Shown here: positions 17,610 to 27,618 of the stretch, piece after piece
How the letters are laid out: every line of letters starts with the position of its first letter
Position numbering within the stretch: position 1 is the first letter of the stretch
Source of the DNA: Gilvimarinus sp. DA14
GTDB lineage: Bacteria > Pseudomonadota > Gammaproteobacteria > Pseudomonadales > Cellvibrionaceae
Length of the DNA stretch: 64,000 nucleotides
Assembly (NCBI RefSeq): GCF_024204685.1
Contig: NZ_CP100350.1
Location: 2,148,501-2,212,500, forward strand
Reading direction: 5' to 3'
Notes under the pieces: generated by a model
What the model saw: the letters and a program-made list of their open reading frames with translations, nothing else
Database searches by the model: none
Told to the model about the DNA's origin: nothing
Position numbers and translations under genes: made by a program

Positions 17610-20600
17610 TTAGTAAACAACCTTTAAGGTCAAAGCAAGGCGACGGTCGTTGATAAACCACGAACGGCCAGTCTCGCGACCATTTTCGTCCAATGTCATC
17701 AATGTTTTCGTCTGAGTGTCGAGCAGGTTAGTGGCCTGCAAACCCAAGGTGACATAGTCATTCATTGTGTATTGAACAGAGCCATCCAAGAAGCCTGCAT
17801 CGTCGTTCCAGATCGGCTGACCACTGATAACATCGCGCGTGGTTACCAGATACTTAGAACGCCAGTTATATGCCAACCGCGCTGACCAATCGTGCTTCTC
17901 GTACATCAGCACCAGGTTAGCGGTATGTTCCGATTGACCGCGCAAAGGCAAACCTTCGAGCAAGCTCAGGTCCACAGTTTCCAGGCCCGGTTGTGGGGTA
18001 TCTGGACCGCTGTCATCGAGATCGTCTTCGGTAGTGGCGTCGGCATCACTGGTAAAGTTGGGCACGCCTTCTGAATCAATAAAGGTGTAGTTAGCCTGAA
18101 TACCAAAGCCGTCGAAAGGTTCGGGCAGCATATCGTAGAATTGCTGATAGGCGATCTCGATACCTTGCATCTTACCTTCTTCACCGTTGCGGGTGGTGGT
18201 GAAGTCAACAGTCTGGCTAACCCCTGTGGTTGGGTTGGTGAAAGTCCGCGGCACCGCACCTTCAATAAAGAAATTACTTAAGTCTTTATAAAAGATACTG
18301 GTAGTCAGCGAGCCCACCGGAGCAAAGTACCACTCCAAAGAAGCGTCGTACTGAATCGACTCCATTGGCTGCAGCGCGGGGTTACCACCACTACCGGTCC
18401 ACACCACATCTTCAACCGATAGAATATTCACGCCATCATCAACCGGGCCGGGCTCGACAATTTCACTGGTGTCGGTTTCACGGGTTACCGTCAATTGACG
18501 TGCGCCCAGTACTGCCTGATTACGCACTTCAGACATGTCAGGCATAGCAATGGCTTTAGCCACAGCAAAGCGACCAATCAAGTCGTCGGTGAGTTCCAGC
18601 TTTAAGTTAAAACTGGGGAGCACTCCATCCCAAGAGGCGCTGTCTTCCTGTAGCTGATCCGCATCATTACCAAAGCCCTGCTCGGTCTCTGATAACCAGT
18701 TATTGGCGTCGCGAGAGTAGGCCATTAACTGATTAACTTGATCCAGCCAATCCTGCTCGCTGGGGAACAAGCCCGGATCAAACGGGCCAACCTCTTCCTC
18801 GGCCCACTTACGAATAGCGCCGCTATCGGACAGGTCGGTAGGGGCCCCGGCGGGATAGGCTTGACCAATCATGTCGGGGTACTGAATAGAACCCAGAGCG
18901 TCGCGCTCCAACTCTACATAGCGCAGGCCAATGTTACCCGAGAAGCGCAGTGCAAAATCGTCCGAGCCGAAATCTAAGCGAACATAGGCGGCTTTGTTGG
19001 TTTCGGTAGTATCGTAAATTTCCGCTTCCGAGAAGTAGGTGCCGTTTTGCGCTTCGGGGCGCAGGTTAGCTGGCTCCCAAATACCTTCGGCGCCCGGGTT
19101 GTTTTGCGGTACTGTGCGACCGTCGATGACGTCTTTGAGGAATTCTTCCTTGGGAAACAGGAATCCATCACCCGGAATATTGGCCACGCCACCGCGGTGG
19201 AAATCAGACCAATCGATATACTCGTAAGCATCACTCAACTCTTCGGTTTCAGACAGCCACATGGCGCCTTCACCACCGTTGGGAGCCCACTCGGCACCAA
19301 TGCTACCCCAGTTGTAGGGCGTGGTACGCACAACCTGATTGCGATCAGCGAAGCGCACACCGGCTTTTACCGAACGCAGCAGGTGCGTATCGTCAAAGTA
19401 GTGAGTCGCATCAAAACGAACCGCCTTAGATTCACCCTCAGAACGCTCGTAGTGATCCATGGCCGAGCGCCACCAGTAGCTGTCGGGGTCCTGAAAGTAG
19501 TTGGCGTCGCCTTGCGGGTCATTAGAAAAGCCCGGAAACAGAGGCTGATCTTCTTCACCTAGCTCAGGGTAATACTCAGAATTAACCCGGTAATAGTCAG
19601 GGTTCGCATCACGGCGACCATCCCAGGGCTCGATAACATTGAGCCAAGGCTTGTCTCCGTCACCTTGAATAGCGAACTGCTGCAAGGCGTAGAAGCCGTT
19701 GGCAATCTGCAGGTCGTCGTCTTCGGTGGTTGCTTCTACCCACTGGAAGTCGCCCTCAAACTCCCAAGAGTCGCTGGGCATCCACTTAATATTAAAGCTC
19801 AAGTCATCTACGATGGTGTGAGTATCTTTAAAGCGCGTGTCTGCTTGATACTTCTGACCAAAGTAATCGTTTTGAGTCACGTAATCATCGGGAGCATCAC
19901 CTTCGCCAGCCCAGCCGCGAGGCACGCGACCTTCACCGCCGCGCCAGCCACCGCCGTCAACAATGTAACCCTCCTGGAAGATACCCATATCATCCCAGCC
20001 AAACTCGGTACCAGGATAGGGACGAGCGCGACGGGTTTCGCTCACCGAACCATCATCATTTTCGTCGCCGTAACCACCTTGATATTTAATGGCGTTCTCT
20101 TTCCAGCTTAAACGCGCATCGGAGCGAATAAACTCAGCGGTCGCTTCCCACTCATCGTTAGGGCTGGCCCACTGGAAGGATGTGGCTAAACCTTTACGCA
20201 CACGATCGTCTTCTTTGGTGAAGAAGTTTGAGCCGTTGGTCATCCACACCTGGTTGTTTTCATCGGCAACACTGGAAGGTGCACCCAAAGTGTCGGCGTT
20301 GTATTTAACAAAGGCGTCACTCTGGATACCGTTAGATTCGCCGATCAATTCCGAGTAAGAGGCATTAATCAAAAACCCAAACTCACCGGCGGACTCGGTA
20401 TCCCAGCGGTTACTGTACAAACCCGACACAGTAGGTGAAGCCTCTTCGGCCATATCGCCGTAGGAAACATCGCCGGTAAAGGCGATCATTTGCCCATCCT
20501 GATCAAACGGCTTACGAGTTTTAAGACTGACCGTACCGCCAATACCACCTTCAATCATATCGGCAGTTTGGTTTTTGTATAGATCCACACCGGACATCAG

Positions 20601-21041
20601 CTCGGGCGGAACATCCTGAAAGTTAAGACCACGACCCGAGTTGGCAGTAAAAGAATCGCGACCGTTAAATTCACTTCGCGTTGCGCTCATACCCCGGATA
20701 ACGGCGCCACTACCTTCAACCCCGAAGTGATCGGGATCCTCAGGCGCAGCAAAGCGCTCGATCGATACACCCGGCATGCGTTGCATTGCTTCAAGCACAC
20801 TGCGATCGGGTAATGAGCCAATATCTTCCGCAGAAATAGCGTCTACGAAGGTATCTGCATCGCGCTTAATATCCTGCGCGTTTTGCAGGTTCTGACGCGT
20901 TCCGCTGACCACAATTTCTTCTAACAGCATTTCGTCAGAGGCTTCTTGTGCAACGGTGGGCGAACCAATTGCCACAACACACATGGCAAGCAAGGATTTT
21001 TTGAATGAAACTACTTTATTCGTGTTTTGGCGATAAACCAT
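17610..21041 (-). CDS. TonB-dependent outer-membrane receptor, module 2
   Basis: A TBDR of 1143 aa, homologous to TBDR 1 across plug and barrel. The signal peptide ends near PTVAQ and is followed by a TonB-box-like LEEIVVSG. Plug motifs are LPDRSVLEAMQR, AVIRGM, EFNGRDSF and ELMSGVDLYKN. The barrel ends LALTLKVVY. The ATG at 21041 has a GGGG ribosome site. It belongs to the Xanthomonas/Caulobacter TBDR group often found in carbohydrate-utilisation loci. A lipoprotein gene lies upstream on the same strand, a likely partner. Clear divergence between the two receptors suggests the module duplication is old or that they recognise different ligands. Confidence 0.95.
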   Translation of the reverse strand: MVYRQNTNKVVSFKKSLLAMCVVAIGSPTVAQEASDEMLLEEIVVSGTRQNLQNAQDIKRDADTFVDAISAEDIGSLPDRSVLEAMQRMPGVSIERFAAPEDPDHFGVEGSGAVIRGMSATRSEFNGRDSFTANSGRGLNFQDVPPELMSGVDLYKNQTADMIEGGIGGTVSLKTRKPFDQDGQMIAFTGDVSYGDMAEEASPTVSGLYSNRWDTESAGEFGFLINASYSELIGESNGIQSDAFVKYNADTLGAPSSVADENNQVWMTNGSNFFTKEDDRVRKGLATSFQWASPNDEWEATAEFIRSDARLSWKENAIKYQGGYGDENDDGSVSETRRARPYPGTEFGWDDMGIFQEGYIVDGGGWRGGEGRVPRGWAGEGDAPDDYVTQNDYFGQKYQADTRFKDTHTIVDDLSFNIKWMPSDSWEFEGDFQWVEATTEDDDLQIANGFYALQQFAIQGDGDKPWLNVIEPWDGRRDANPDYYRVNSEYYPELGEEDQPLFPGFSNDPQGDANYFQDPDSYWWRSAMDHYERSEGESKAVRFDATHYFDDTHLLRSVKAGVRFADRNQVVRTTPYNWGSIGAEWAPNGGEGAMWLSETEELSDAYEYIDWSDFHRGGVANIPGDGFLFPKEEFLKDVIDGRTVPQNNPGAEGIWEPANLRPEAQNGTYFSEAEIYDTTETNKAAYVRLDFGSDDFALRFSGNIGLRYVELERDALGSIQYPDMIGQAYPAGAPTDLSDSGAIRKWAEEEVGPFDPGLFPSEQDWLDQVNQLMAYSRDANNWLSETEQGFGNDADQLQEDSASWDGVLPSFNLKLELTDDLIGRFAVAKAIAMPDMSEVRNQAVLGARQLTVTRETDTSEIVEPGPVDDGVNILSVEDVVWTGSGGNPALQPMESIQYDASLEWYFAPVGSLTTSIFYKDLSNFFIEGAVPRTFTNPTTGVSQTVDFTTTRNGEEGKMQGIEIAYQQFYDMLPEPFDGFGIQANYTFIDSEGVPNFTSDADATTEDDLDDSGPDTPQPGLETVDLSLLEGLPLRGQSEHTANLVLMYEKHDWSARLAYNWRSKYLVTTRDVISGQPIWNDDAGFLDGSVQYTMNDYVTLGLQATNLLDTQTKTLMTLDENGRETGRSWFINDRRLALTLKVVY

Positions 21042-21322
21042 AGCGCTTTACCCCGTTGTTATTATCTAACTTGTTATTATGAAACCTTAAGTACCGACGT
21101 TTTAATCAGCAGAGTTTCATACGTGTATTTATAAAATCTGCCTGTCTGTGTTGCGTTACTGACGGGCATAGACTCTCTTCTTGTGCAGTTGTACCAAGCG
21201 TCTTGAATTTTTATGACGTTTGGCACTACTCCTGTTTAAACTTGCTCAAAGCGTTAGAGACTTTGCGCTTCTAGCCCGCCCCGCTCGGGCGGGCTATCGC
21301 AAACGGTCTCTTTGCAGCTCAA
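21042..21322 (-). promoter_or_regulatory. 281-bp region upstream of TBDR 2, with hairpin 21272-21296
   Basis: TAGCCCGCCC (21272-21281) and GGGCGGGCTA (21287-21296) form a perfect 10-bp stem just after the lipoprotein stop. It is probably a terminator although no U-tract follows on the minus strand. The remainder likely holds the TBDR 2 promoter. I find no copy of the LacI-type palindrome seen upstream of TBDR 1. Confidence 0.5.
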
Positions 21323-23011
21323 CTACTCAATAGTGATCTGGCGCAACAGAATGGGTTCGCCTTCTTCACGAGTCGCCAAGCCACCACCTTGCAGCTTGAT
21401 ACCCACACGCTGAGCGGTCGGCTCGGTCGGCACGCCCTCAAACTCCTGCTCAAACCGGTACCAACCATCACCCAGGTCTTCGCCCGCACTGGGAGCAAGG
21501 AAGTCACCATAGATACCCTGGTAACTGCCTTCGTTTTGCTGAATATAAGGTTGAATTTGCATGCCGGGGTTTTCTGTCAGGTAGTAATCACTCAAATACA
21601 ACTCAAACCCAACAGTGGCGCCTTCAAGATCGGGCAATTCATCAGCCGCCGCCACATACATAATGGTGCGTTCGTCGCTATCGGTTGCCTGCCAGTTAGG
21701 ATCGATTTTGAGAGTGCCGGTATCACCGTCAATCGATAGATCAGGCGCACCCTCTAAACCCTGCCAGTTGTCGTTACCCCAAGTGCCAGCATCGATTGCT
21801 TCTTGAGTGGGCACCAATGTGAACGGGCCACTATCGCCACTTGAGGTGGTGATGTTGATCTGCATGCTGTTGATGGTTACGCGACCAGCCACTTCGTTTT
21901 TCACTTGCAAGCCTACGCGAATGTTTTGGCCTTCCTCGGCAATAAACGCTTCGTTTTCAGTGGCGCAGTTAATTTCATAGGGTTCGCCTGCGGTCAGCGA
22001 TCCGTTACCTACATAGCATCCAAATTCGCCGGTATAGCTGCCGAAGTTTTGCTGGATGATTGGTTGGATATCAGCGCCAGAATCTTTAAAGGCCTGATCC
22101 ACAGTAATGGTCATATCGAAGCTGCGGCCCACCAAATCGGCCGGACCTTCCAGCAGATAAACCAATTTCTGATCGGCTGCGGTAGGCTCGTAGTAAACGC
22201 CAGTGTCATCGGTTTGCACGGTCACACCATCGGTAGCGTCCATTACCGTCCAGCCCGGATCATCGGCCTCAACAACCAACGGACCGCCCGCACCTGAAGA
22301 TGGGGTTAAGGTTACGTTATCAAACCAAAGCGGGCCCGCCACTTCAGGCGCTTTTCCGTTTGCCACTAAACGCACGCCCACCTCGTTGATATCGCGTAGC
22401 GAGAAGCCTTCGTCGTGCCAGGCGAAGGTGCCGTAATCAACCACAGGCTCACCATCGACAACTTCGGTTTCGCCGCTGCCGGCCGCCAGTTCCCACATTT
22501 CAATGCGGCTCCAACCCGCCTCTGCGGGGTAGGGACGACTTACCCCTTTCAGACCCGAGGCATTGCTCAGTAAAAGGTGCATTGTCATATTGCCATCGCT
22601 GGCGTAGGCATCGCTGACAAATACCCAGATGCTCGCAGCAGAACCGGCCATATCGTCGACCTCATCTACCGCACCATAAATATCCAACTGGTCACTGTCG
22701 CTTGCCCAGGTGGGCTCAGCCACCAGAACTTCTTCGCTGCCATTCCAACTCATACTGGCGGTGGCGTTACAGCCGTTGGCGCAGGCGCTCATCCATGCGT
22801 CAATGTCGGCTTCTTCATCAAAGGGAATATAGGTATAGATTTTCGGCTCACCCGGCTCAAAATCACCATCACCGCCGCTTCCATCGCCACCATCGCCGTC
22901 TCCGCCGCCATTGTCTGGTGGCGGCGCGGTACTCGGCCCCAAATCTACATCTCCGCCGCAAGCAGAGAGCACACAGACTGTGCATAGCGCGATAAGCAGT
23001 TTTTGTAACAT
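21323..23011 (-). CDS. surface lipoprotein with repeated carbohydrate-binding-like domains
   Basis: A lipoprotein of 562 aa. The signal peptide ends in a lipobox LSAC (Cys18), followed by a Gly/Asp/Ser-rich linker to about residue 52. The first domain (about 55-235) ends in PLWFDNVTLTP, a typical end of a jelly-roll carbohydrate-binding module. Two later domains (about 240-390 and 400-562) share an IQP.IQQN.GSY.G motif and so look like an internal duplication. There is no obvious catalytic motif. It lies directly upstream of TBDR 2 on the same strand, so a surface glycan-binding role in front of the receptor, comparable to SusE/F, is plausible. The ligand is unknown. Confidence 0.75.
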   Translation of the reverse strand: MLQKLLIALCTVCVLSACGGDVDLGPSTAPPPDNGGGDGDGGDGSGGDGDFEPGEPKIYTYIPFDEEADIDAWMSACANGCNATASMSWNGSEEVLVAEPTWASDSDQLDIYGAVDEVDDMAGSAASIWVFVSDAYASDGNMTMHLLLSNASGLKGVSRPYPAEAGWSRIEMWELAAGSGETEVVDGEPVVDYGTFAWHDEGFSLRDINEVGVRLVANGKAPEVAGPLWFDNVTLTPSSGAGGPLVVEADDPGWTVMDATDGVTVQTDDTGVYYEPTAADQKLVYLLEGPADLVGRSFDMTITVDQAFKDSGADIQPIIQQNFGSYTGEFGCYVGNGSLTAGEPYEINCATENEAFIAEEGQNIRVGLQVKNEVAGRVTINSMQINITTSSGDSGPFTLVPTQEAIDAGTWGNDNWQGLEGAPDLSIDGDTGTLKIDPNWQATDSDERTIMYVAAADELPDLEGATVGFELYLSDYYLTENPGMQIQPYIQQNEGSYQGIYGDFLAPSAGEDLGDGWYRFEQEFEGVPTEPTAQRVGIKLQGGGLATREEGEPILLRQITIE

Positions 23012-23443
23012 ATCGTAACCCTCTATTATTCTAATATTAAGCGTAGTTATTCTCGTCAGTAGAGTAAGCTGATCGAATTCGGTTGGCTTTCGCCTTTGTT
23101 ATTTGTGGCCTGCGTAAAGTGTCGTGATTAACTCCATGGGCTGAGCATCACGGCACCTTACAAATGCTCAATGTGCTGTACATCACACAACATACCACAC
23201 AAATGTTCGATATGACTATAAGCTTCTGAGAATTTCATTAAAAATAATTTTTTCTCGGCCGGCAGCCCGAAAAAATGTATGACAAATTCCGTAAATCTTC
23301 CTTAGACGCAGACTGATTTATTCCGCACACGGCCCAACTTTTAAGCCGGATAACAACCCGCCTCAGAGCAAAAAAACAAAGCGTGTAGAAGCCAAAGCAC
23401 TGTAAAATCAAAGTTGAACGCAACGTTTTAGTGACTTATAAAA
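23012..23443 (-). other. intergenic region upstream of the lipoprotein gene
   Basis: I see no supported gene here. The short frame 23238-23423 is Cys-rich, lacks homology that I can recognise, and looks like chance. The region includes a CRP-like palindrome and presumably the lipoprotein promoter. Confidence 0.5.
23172..23187. promoter_or_regulatory. CRP-like binding site
   Basis: TGTGCTGTACATCACA matches the CRP consensus TGTGA-N6-TCACA with one mismatch in the core. It is about 160 bp upstream of the lipoprotein start, rather far for classical activation. Confidence 0.4.
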
Positions 23444-23476
23444 AAACGGCGCACCGACTTAGTCGGTGCGCCGTTT
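23444..23476 (-). terminator. terminator of the xyl operon
   Basis: Perfect 16-bp arms AAACGGCGCACCGACT / AGTCGGTGCGCCGTTT lie 28 bases after the xylA stop. A seven-T run follows on the minus strand. Confidence 0.92.
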
Positions 23477-23503
23477 CCAATAACGGAAATTGTCAGGGCA
23501 AGA

Positions 23504-24838
23504 TTAACGAATATAACGATTGATAATATTTTCGTACAACTCTTGCTGGCCACTGACCTGGGCCGGTTCGCCACCGGCGTTGCCGATAGCTGCCAGCGCT
23601 TCCAAACTCAACTCGCCCGCTTCAAACTTGGCGCCATCACCCGAATCGAAAGTGGCGTAACGCTCTTTGCGCATAGCTTCGATAGGTGAATTTTGCAAAA
23701 TGTCATCGGCAATCACCAACGCGCGCGCAAACACATCCATGCCGCCAATGTGACCGTGGAAGGTATCTACCAAGTCGGTCGAGTTACGACGACGCTTAGC
23801 ATCGAAGTTAACACCGCCACCGGCCCAGCCGCCAGCGCGCAGTACCACCAGCATCATTTCAACCGTTTCGTTGATGTTGTAGGGGAACTGGTCGGTATCC
23901 CACTGGTTTTGGTAGTCACCGCGGTTAGCGTCAATAGAACCCAGCATGCCCGCGTTAGCCGCCACTTGCATTTCGTGGTCCATGGTATGGCTGGCCAAAG
24001 TGGCGTGATTAGTTTCAATGTTCAGTTTAAAGTCTTTATCTAAGCCGTGATGACGCAAAAAGCCAATAACGGTTTCGCTGTCGAAGTCGTATTGGTGCTT
24101 GGACGGCTCCATCGGCTTGGGCTCGATCAGGAAGCTGCCCTTAAAGCCGTTGGCACGGCCGTAGTCACGCGCCATGGTCAGGAAACGCGCCATGTGCTCT
24201 TGCTCGCGACCAATGTCGGAGTTCAACAGACTCATGTAGCCTTCGCGGCCACCCCAGAATACATAGTTCTCACCACCCAGAGCGATAGTCGCATCGATAG
24301 CGTCTTTTAACTGCGCACCGGCGTAAGCCACCACATTGAAATCTGGGTTGGTAGAGGCGCCATTCATAAAGCGCGGGTTGGTAAACAGGTTAGAAGTGCC
24401 CCAAAGTACTTTCATGCCTGAAGCGGCCTGCTTTTCTTTGGCCCACTCAACCCACTGGAACAAACGCTCGCTAAATTCTTTGCGCGAGCAATCGCCCTCT
24501 TCCACCACATCTACATCGTGAAAGCAGTAATAAGGTGTGCCCACTTTGGTGAAAAATTCAAAGGCGGCATCCAGCTTCATACGCGCGCGAGTTTCGGCAT
24601 CTTTACCCTCGTTCCAAGGAAAGATAAACGGACCAGGGCCGAAGGGATCATGACCGGCGCCGCAGAAAGTGTGCCAGTAACAAGTGGCAAAGCGCAGATG
24701 CTCCTTCATGGTTTTGCCCGCTACTACGCGGTTCTCGTCGTACCATTTAAACGCCAGAGGGTTATCCGACTCCGGGCCCTCGTAGGCAATTTTGCCGACG
24801 CCTTTAAAATATTCTTTATCTCCGATGACTACACTCAT
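23504..24838 (-). CDS. xylA: xylose isomerase
   Basis: This enzyme converts D-xylose to D-xylulose in the cytoplasm, using divalent metals. The protein is 444 aa, the usual length for the class II (E. coli-like) enzyme. [13 protein letters not shown] contains the catalytic His/Asp pair, and [14 protein letters not shown] and the [18 protein letters not shown] region hold metal and substrate ligands. It is the last gene of a three-gene operon (xylB, epimerase, xylA) and is followed by a strong terminator. Confidence 0.97.
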   Translation of the reverse strand: MSVVIGDKEYFKGVGKIAYEGPESDNPLAFKWYDENRVVAGKTMKEHLRFATCYWHTFCGAGHDPFGPGPFIFPWNEGKDAETRARMKLDAAFEFFTKVGTPYYCFHDVDVVEEGDCSRKEFSERLFQWVEWAKEKQAASGMKVLWGTSNLFTNPRFMNGASTNPDFNVVAYAGAQLKDAIDATIALGGENYVFWGGREGYMSLLNSDIGREQEHMARFLTMARDYGRANGFKGSFLIEPKPMEPSKHQYDFDSETVIGFLRHHGLDKDFKLNIETNHATLASHTMDHEMQVAANAGMLGSIDANRGDYQNQWDTDQFPYNINETVEMMLVVLRAGGWAGGGVNFDAKRRRNSTDLVDTFHGHIGGMDVFARALVIADDILQNSPIEAMRKERYATFDSGDGAKFEAGELSLEALAAIGNAGGEPAQVSGQQELYENIINRYIR

Positions 24839-24904
24839 AGCAATTACCTTTTAGTGTTGCTGCAGCACTTGAAAAGCGCCGCAAAATTAATAGTGACGAG
24901 AGGC

Positions 24905-25861
24905 TTAAACCTCGTAAACGCGTACACCAAATACGCCGCTATAGACCTGGCCGGGTTTTATAACCACCAACCCTTCACCAGTATTAAATGCATCGATACC
25001 GCAGCTCATGGGCTCGACCGCTAGCGACTTGCGATCGGGCGACGTGTACACCTGCATAAAATTCAAACCGCGGGGCCCTGTTTGCTGCCACAACTGCAAA
25101 CCAAACCCGCCGCTCTCGCTTGCAAAAACCGCCGAGGCTTGTGTCGCCTCCGGCCCCAAAACAAAACAATTATCCAGCTCAACCCCAGCCAAATTAACCG
25201 CGGCATGAAAGCGTGAATCCACCACACGCTCTCCGGTCGGCAACAGTCGAGCATCCACCAACACGCGCTCCACCTCTGGCAATTGCAGCGAGCAATTGTC
25301 GATGGACTCGCCCAGGGTGTAATAGGGATGCCAACCCAAACCGACCGGAATGGGTTGCGAATCCAGATTCTCAACCATCATTTCCACCCGCAGCGCACCC
25401 TCAGCACTTAGCTGATAGACCATGCGCACCTCGGCCTTAAACGGGTAACCGGGTTCGCTGCCATCCACAGCGTAGACCAAAGTGGCGCTACTGATATCGC
25501 CAGCGGTTGTTTGCTTTGCCACTTTGGCGGGGGTGCGATGCAAAAAGCCGTGCAGAGCATTGTTTAAGTCAGCCTCATTAACGGCAAACATCAGCTCCCG
25601 ACCGCCAAAGTGATAGCGACCATCGCGCAAACGATTGGGAAAAGGAAATAACACCGCACCCCTATAGCCGGGGTTAGAGGCACATTCACTGCGCTCGATA
25701 CCTGCAATCACATTGCGAGCGCCGTGCAGCGTTGGCACAATCAATTCGTTAATCATGCCGCCGTAACCTGGCTCCAAACTCAGGCGGGCTTCACCCGCCT
25801 CTAAGACCAGCGGGGCTGACTCTGAGATCAGAGGGCCTGATTGTTGCTCACCACCTGCCAT
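24905..25861 (-). CDS. aldose 1-epimerase (mutarotase)
   Basis: A GalM-like aldose 1-epimerase of 318 aa. Family features visible are FPFPNRLRDGRY, NALHGFLH with one active-site His, and GLGWHPYY with the second. It interconverts sugar anomers; in this setting it probably supplies the alpha-xylopyranose that xylose isomerase uses. The gene lies 3 bases after xylB and 66 bases before xylA, so the three are surely one operon. The catalytic Glu is expected near the C-terminus (LAVEPMS). Confidence 0.9.
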   Translation of the reverse strand: MAGGEQQSGPLISESAPLVLEAGEARLSLEPGYGGMINELIVPTLHGARNVIAGIERSECASNPGYRGAVLFPFPNRLRDGRYHFGGRELMFAVNEADLNNALHGFLHRTPAKVAKQTTAGDISSATLVYAVDGSEPGYPFKAEVRMVYQLSAEGALRVEMMVENLDSQPIPVGLGWHPYYTLGESIDNCSLQLPEVERVLVDARLLPTGERVVDSRFHAAVNLAGVELDNCFVLGPEATQASAVFASESGGFGLQLWQQTGPRGLNFMQVYTSPDRKSLAVEPMSCGIDAFNTGEGLVVIKPGQVYSGVFGVRVYEV

Positions 25862-25864
25862 AAG

Positions 25865-27349
25865 CTAGCCTAAATCCGCCAACGCTTTTTGCCAGGCACC
25901 GTAGGCCTGCTGGTACTCGTTGGCACGGCTGCTATCGGGCTCGATGATGGCAACCTTCTCAAGCCCGCCAAAGGCCTCTTTGCCCGAGGCGTAAAACCCC
26001 GAGCCCAGGGCGGCGCCTCGGGCGGCGCCCGCAGCACCGTCGGTATCGTAAAGTTCGACCGCCGCCTGAGTGGTATTGGCAAAGGTTTCGGCAAACACCT
26101 GGCTTAAAAACATATTGCCCTTGGCCACTTTAATCACTTCGCAGCTGCCGCCCAGCTCTTTGAGCACGTCAAAGCCCTGATTGAGAGCAAACACAATGCC
26201 CTCTTGCGCAGCGCGCACCATGTGACCCAAGCCGTGCCGGTTAAAATCGATATTGCGAATATGGCCGCCCAGGTTACGGTTTTGGAAAATCCGTTCGGCG
26301 CCGTTGCCAAAGGGGTGAAACACCAAACCATCACTGCCCACAGGAATTTGCGCCGCCAGTTCATTTAGATGGGGGTAACTGATATCTCCCCCCGCCGTCA
26401 GCATTTGTCGCAGCCAGCTGTAAAGGCGGCCAGTACCGTTCACACACACCAGTACGCCATTGCGTTTTTGCGCTTCAGTATCCGTGACATGGACAAAAGT
26501 GTTAACCCGGGATTTCACATCCGCCACGTCTTTATCGGTGACGCCGTAAATCACACCCGAGGTGCCCGCAGTAGCCGCGACCTCACCCGGCTCAAGCACA
26601 TTCAAACTAAAGGCATTGTTGGGCTGATCCCCGGCGCGGTAGCTAATAAGCGTGCCCGGCGCCAGTCCCAGCTCGGCAGCCACCGCATCACTGACGCGGC
26701 ACTGCTCGCCGATATTGGGCACCAGAGGTGGCAACAAAGCCGTATCCATGCCCCAATGGGCCATTAATTTATCGGCCGGAGCGCGTTTCTGGTAATCCCA
26801 AAAGGTGCCCTCAGACAAACCCGAGGCAGAGGTAGTCAGCTCGCCGGAAAGCTTCATAGCAATATAGTCACCGGGCAGCATGGCCTTATCGATGCGGGCA
26901 AACAACTCGGGCTCGTTCTCTTGCACCCAGCGCAACTTGGCGGCGGTAAAATTACCCGGTGAATTCAGTAAGTGACCGTAGCAGTACTCATCCCCCAGGG
27001 CCTCTAACGCACTCTGGCCGTAGGGCACTGCCCGTGAATCGCACCAGATAATAGCCGGGCGCAACACCTGCTGCTGACTGTCCACCAACACCAGGCCGTG
27101 CATCTGATAAGAGATACCGATAGCCCTGATCTCTTTTAGATCAATGCCCTTCGCGGCAATTTTCGCCAAGCCGGCGGTGACGCAATCCCACCATGTTTGC
27201 GGGTTCTGCTCGGCAAACCCCGCCTCAGGGCTGCTAATTTCCAGTTCGCTTTCGGGGTGAGTAACCGCCGCCTTGGTCAGCCCGGTGTCGCCATCAATCA
27301 CAGCGAGTTTGGTTGACGAACTACCAATATCTAATCCTAGAAATAACAT
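25865..27349 (-). CDS. xylB: xylulokinase
   Basis: This FGGY-family kinase phosphorylates D-xylulose to xylulose 5-phosphate for the pentose phosphate pathway. The 494-aa protein starts with the ATP-binding fold LFLGLDIGSSSTK. It has the substrate loop ISYQMHGLVLVD and the catalytic Asp in RAGDQPNNAF, and GTSGVIYGV continues the second actin-like domain. It is the first gene of the xyl operon. The promoter region is shared with the divergent Nudix-like regulator gene. Confidence 0.96.
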   Translation of the reverse strand: MLFLGLDIGSSSTKLAVIDGDTGLTKAAVTHPESELEISSPEAGFAEQNPQTWWDCVTAGLAKIAAKGIDLKEIRAIGISYQMHGLVLVDSQQQVLRPAIIWCDSRAVPYGQSALEALGDEYCYGHLLNSPGNFTAAKLRWVQENEPELFARIDKAMLPGDYIAMKLSGELTTSASGLSEGTFWDYQKRAPADKLMAHWGMDTALLPPLVPNIGEQCRVSDAVAAELGLAPGTLISYRAGDQPNNAFSLNVLEPGEVAATAGTSGVIYGVTDKDVADVKSRVNTFVHVTDTEAQKRNGVLVCVNGTGRLYSWLRQMLTAGGDISYPHLNELAAQIPVGSDGLVFHPFGNGAERIFQNRNLGGHIRNIDFNRHGLGHMVRAAQEGIVFALNQGFDVLKELGGSCEVIKVAKGNMFLSQVFAETFANTTQAAVELYDTDGAAGAARGAALGSGFYASGKEAFGGLEKVAIIEPDSSRANEYQQAYGAWQKALADLG

Positions 27350-27618
27350 GACTCTCCACTTATATAATCGTTGTTATCAGCGCGCCGCCTGAGCGGAAAT
27401 GGCGATACTATAAATCTTTAGTGTGCGCATCCTAGCTTATTGTCTCAATGACCACAAGACTTTTCGCTTGAATTTTGTACCGGTTTCGTCCAAATTACCC
27501 CGCCGGCAATCATCCAGTGTTGTAATATGGTATATTCGACCACAAGAAATCAAATACAAAATGATTACCATATTTAAACAATTGTAAGTTTTAGCGTTTT
27601 ACTACAGGCAAAACCACC
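27350..27618. promoter_or_regulatory. divergent promoter region of the xyl operon, with inverted repeat
   Basis: AATATGGTA (27524-27532) and TACCATATT (27566-27574) form 9-bp arms 33 bp apart in the AT-rich middle of the region. This fits a two-site operator for the adjacent regulator, though no binding data exist. No unambiguous -35/-10 pair could be fixed. Confidence 0.5.

Noticed and set aside
23238-23423. 61-aa minus-strand frame between the lipoprotein gene and xylA
   Set aside because: No homology is apparent and it lies in a promoter-like AT-rich region.
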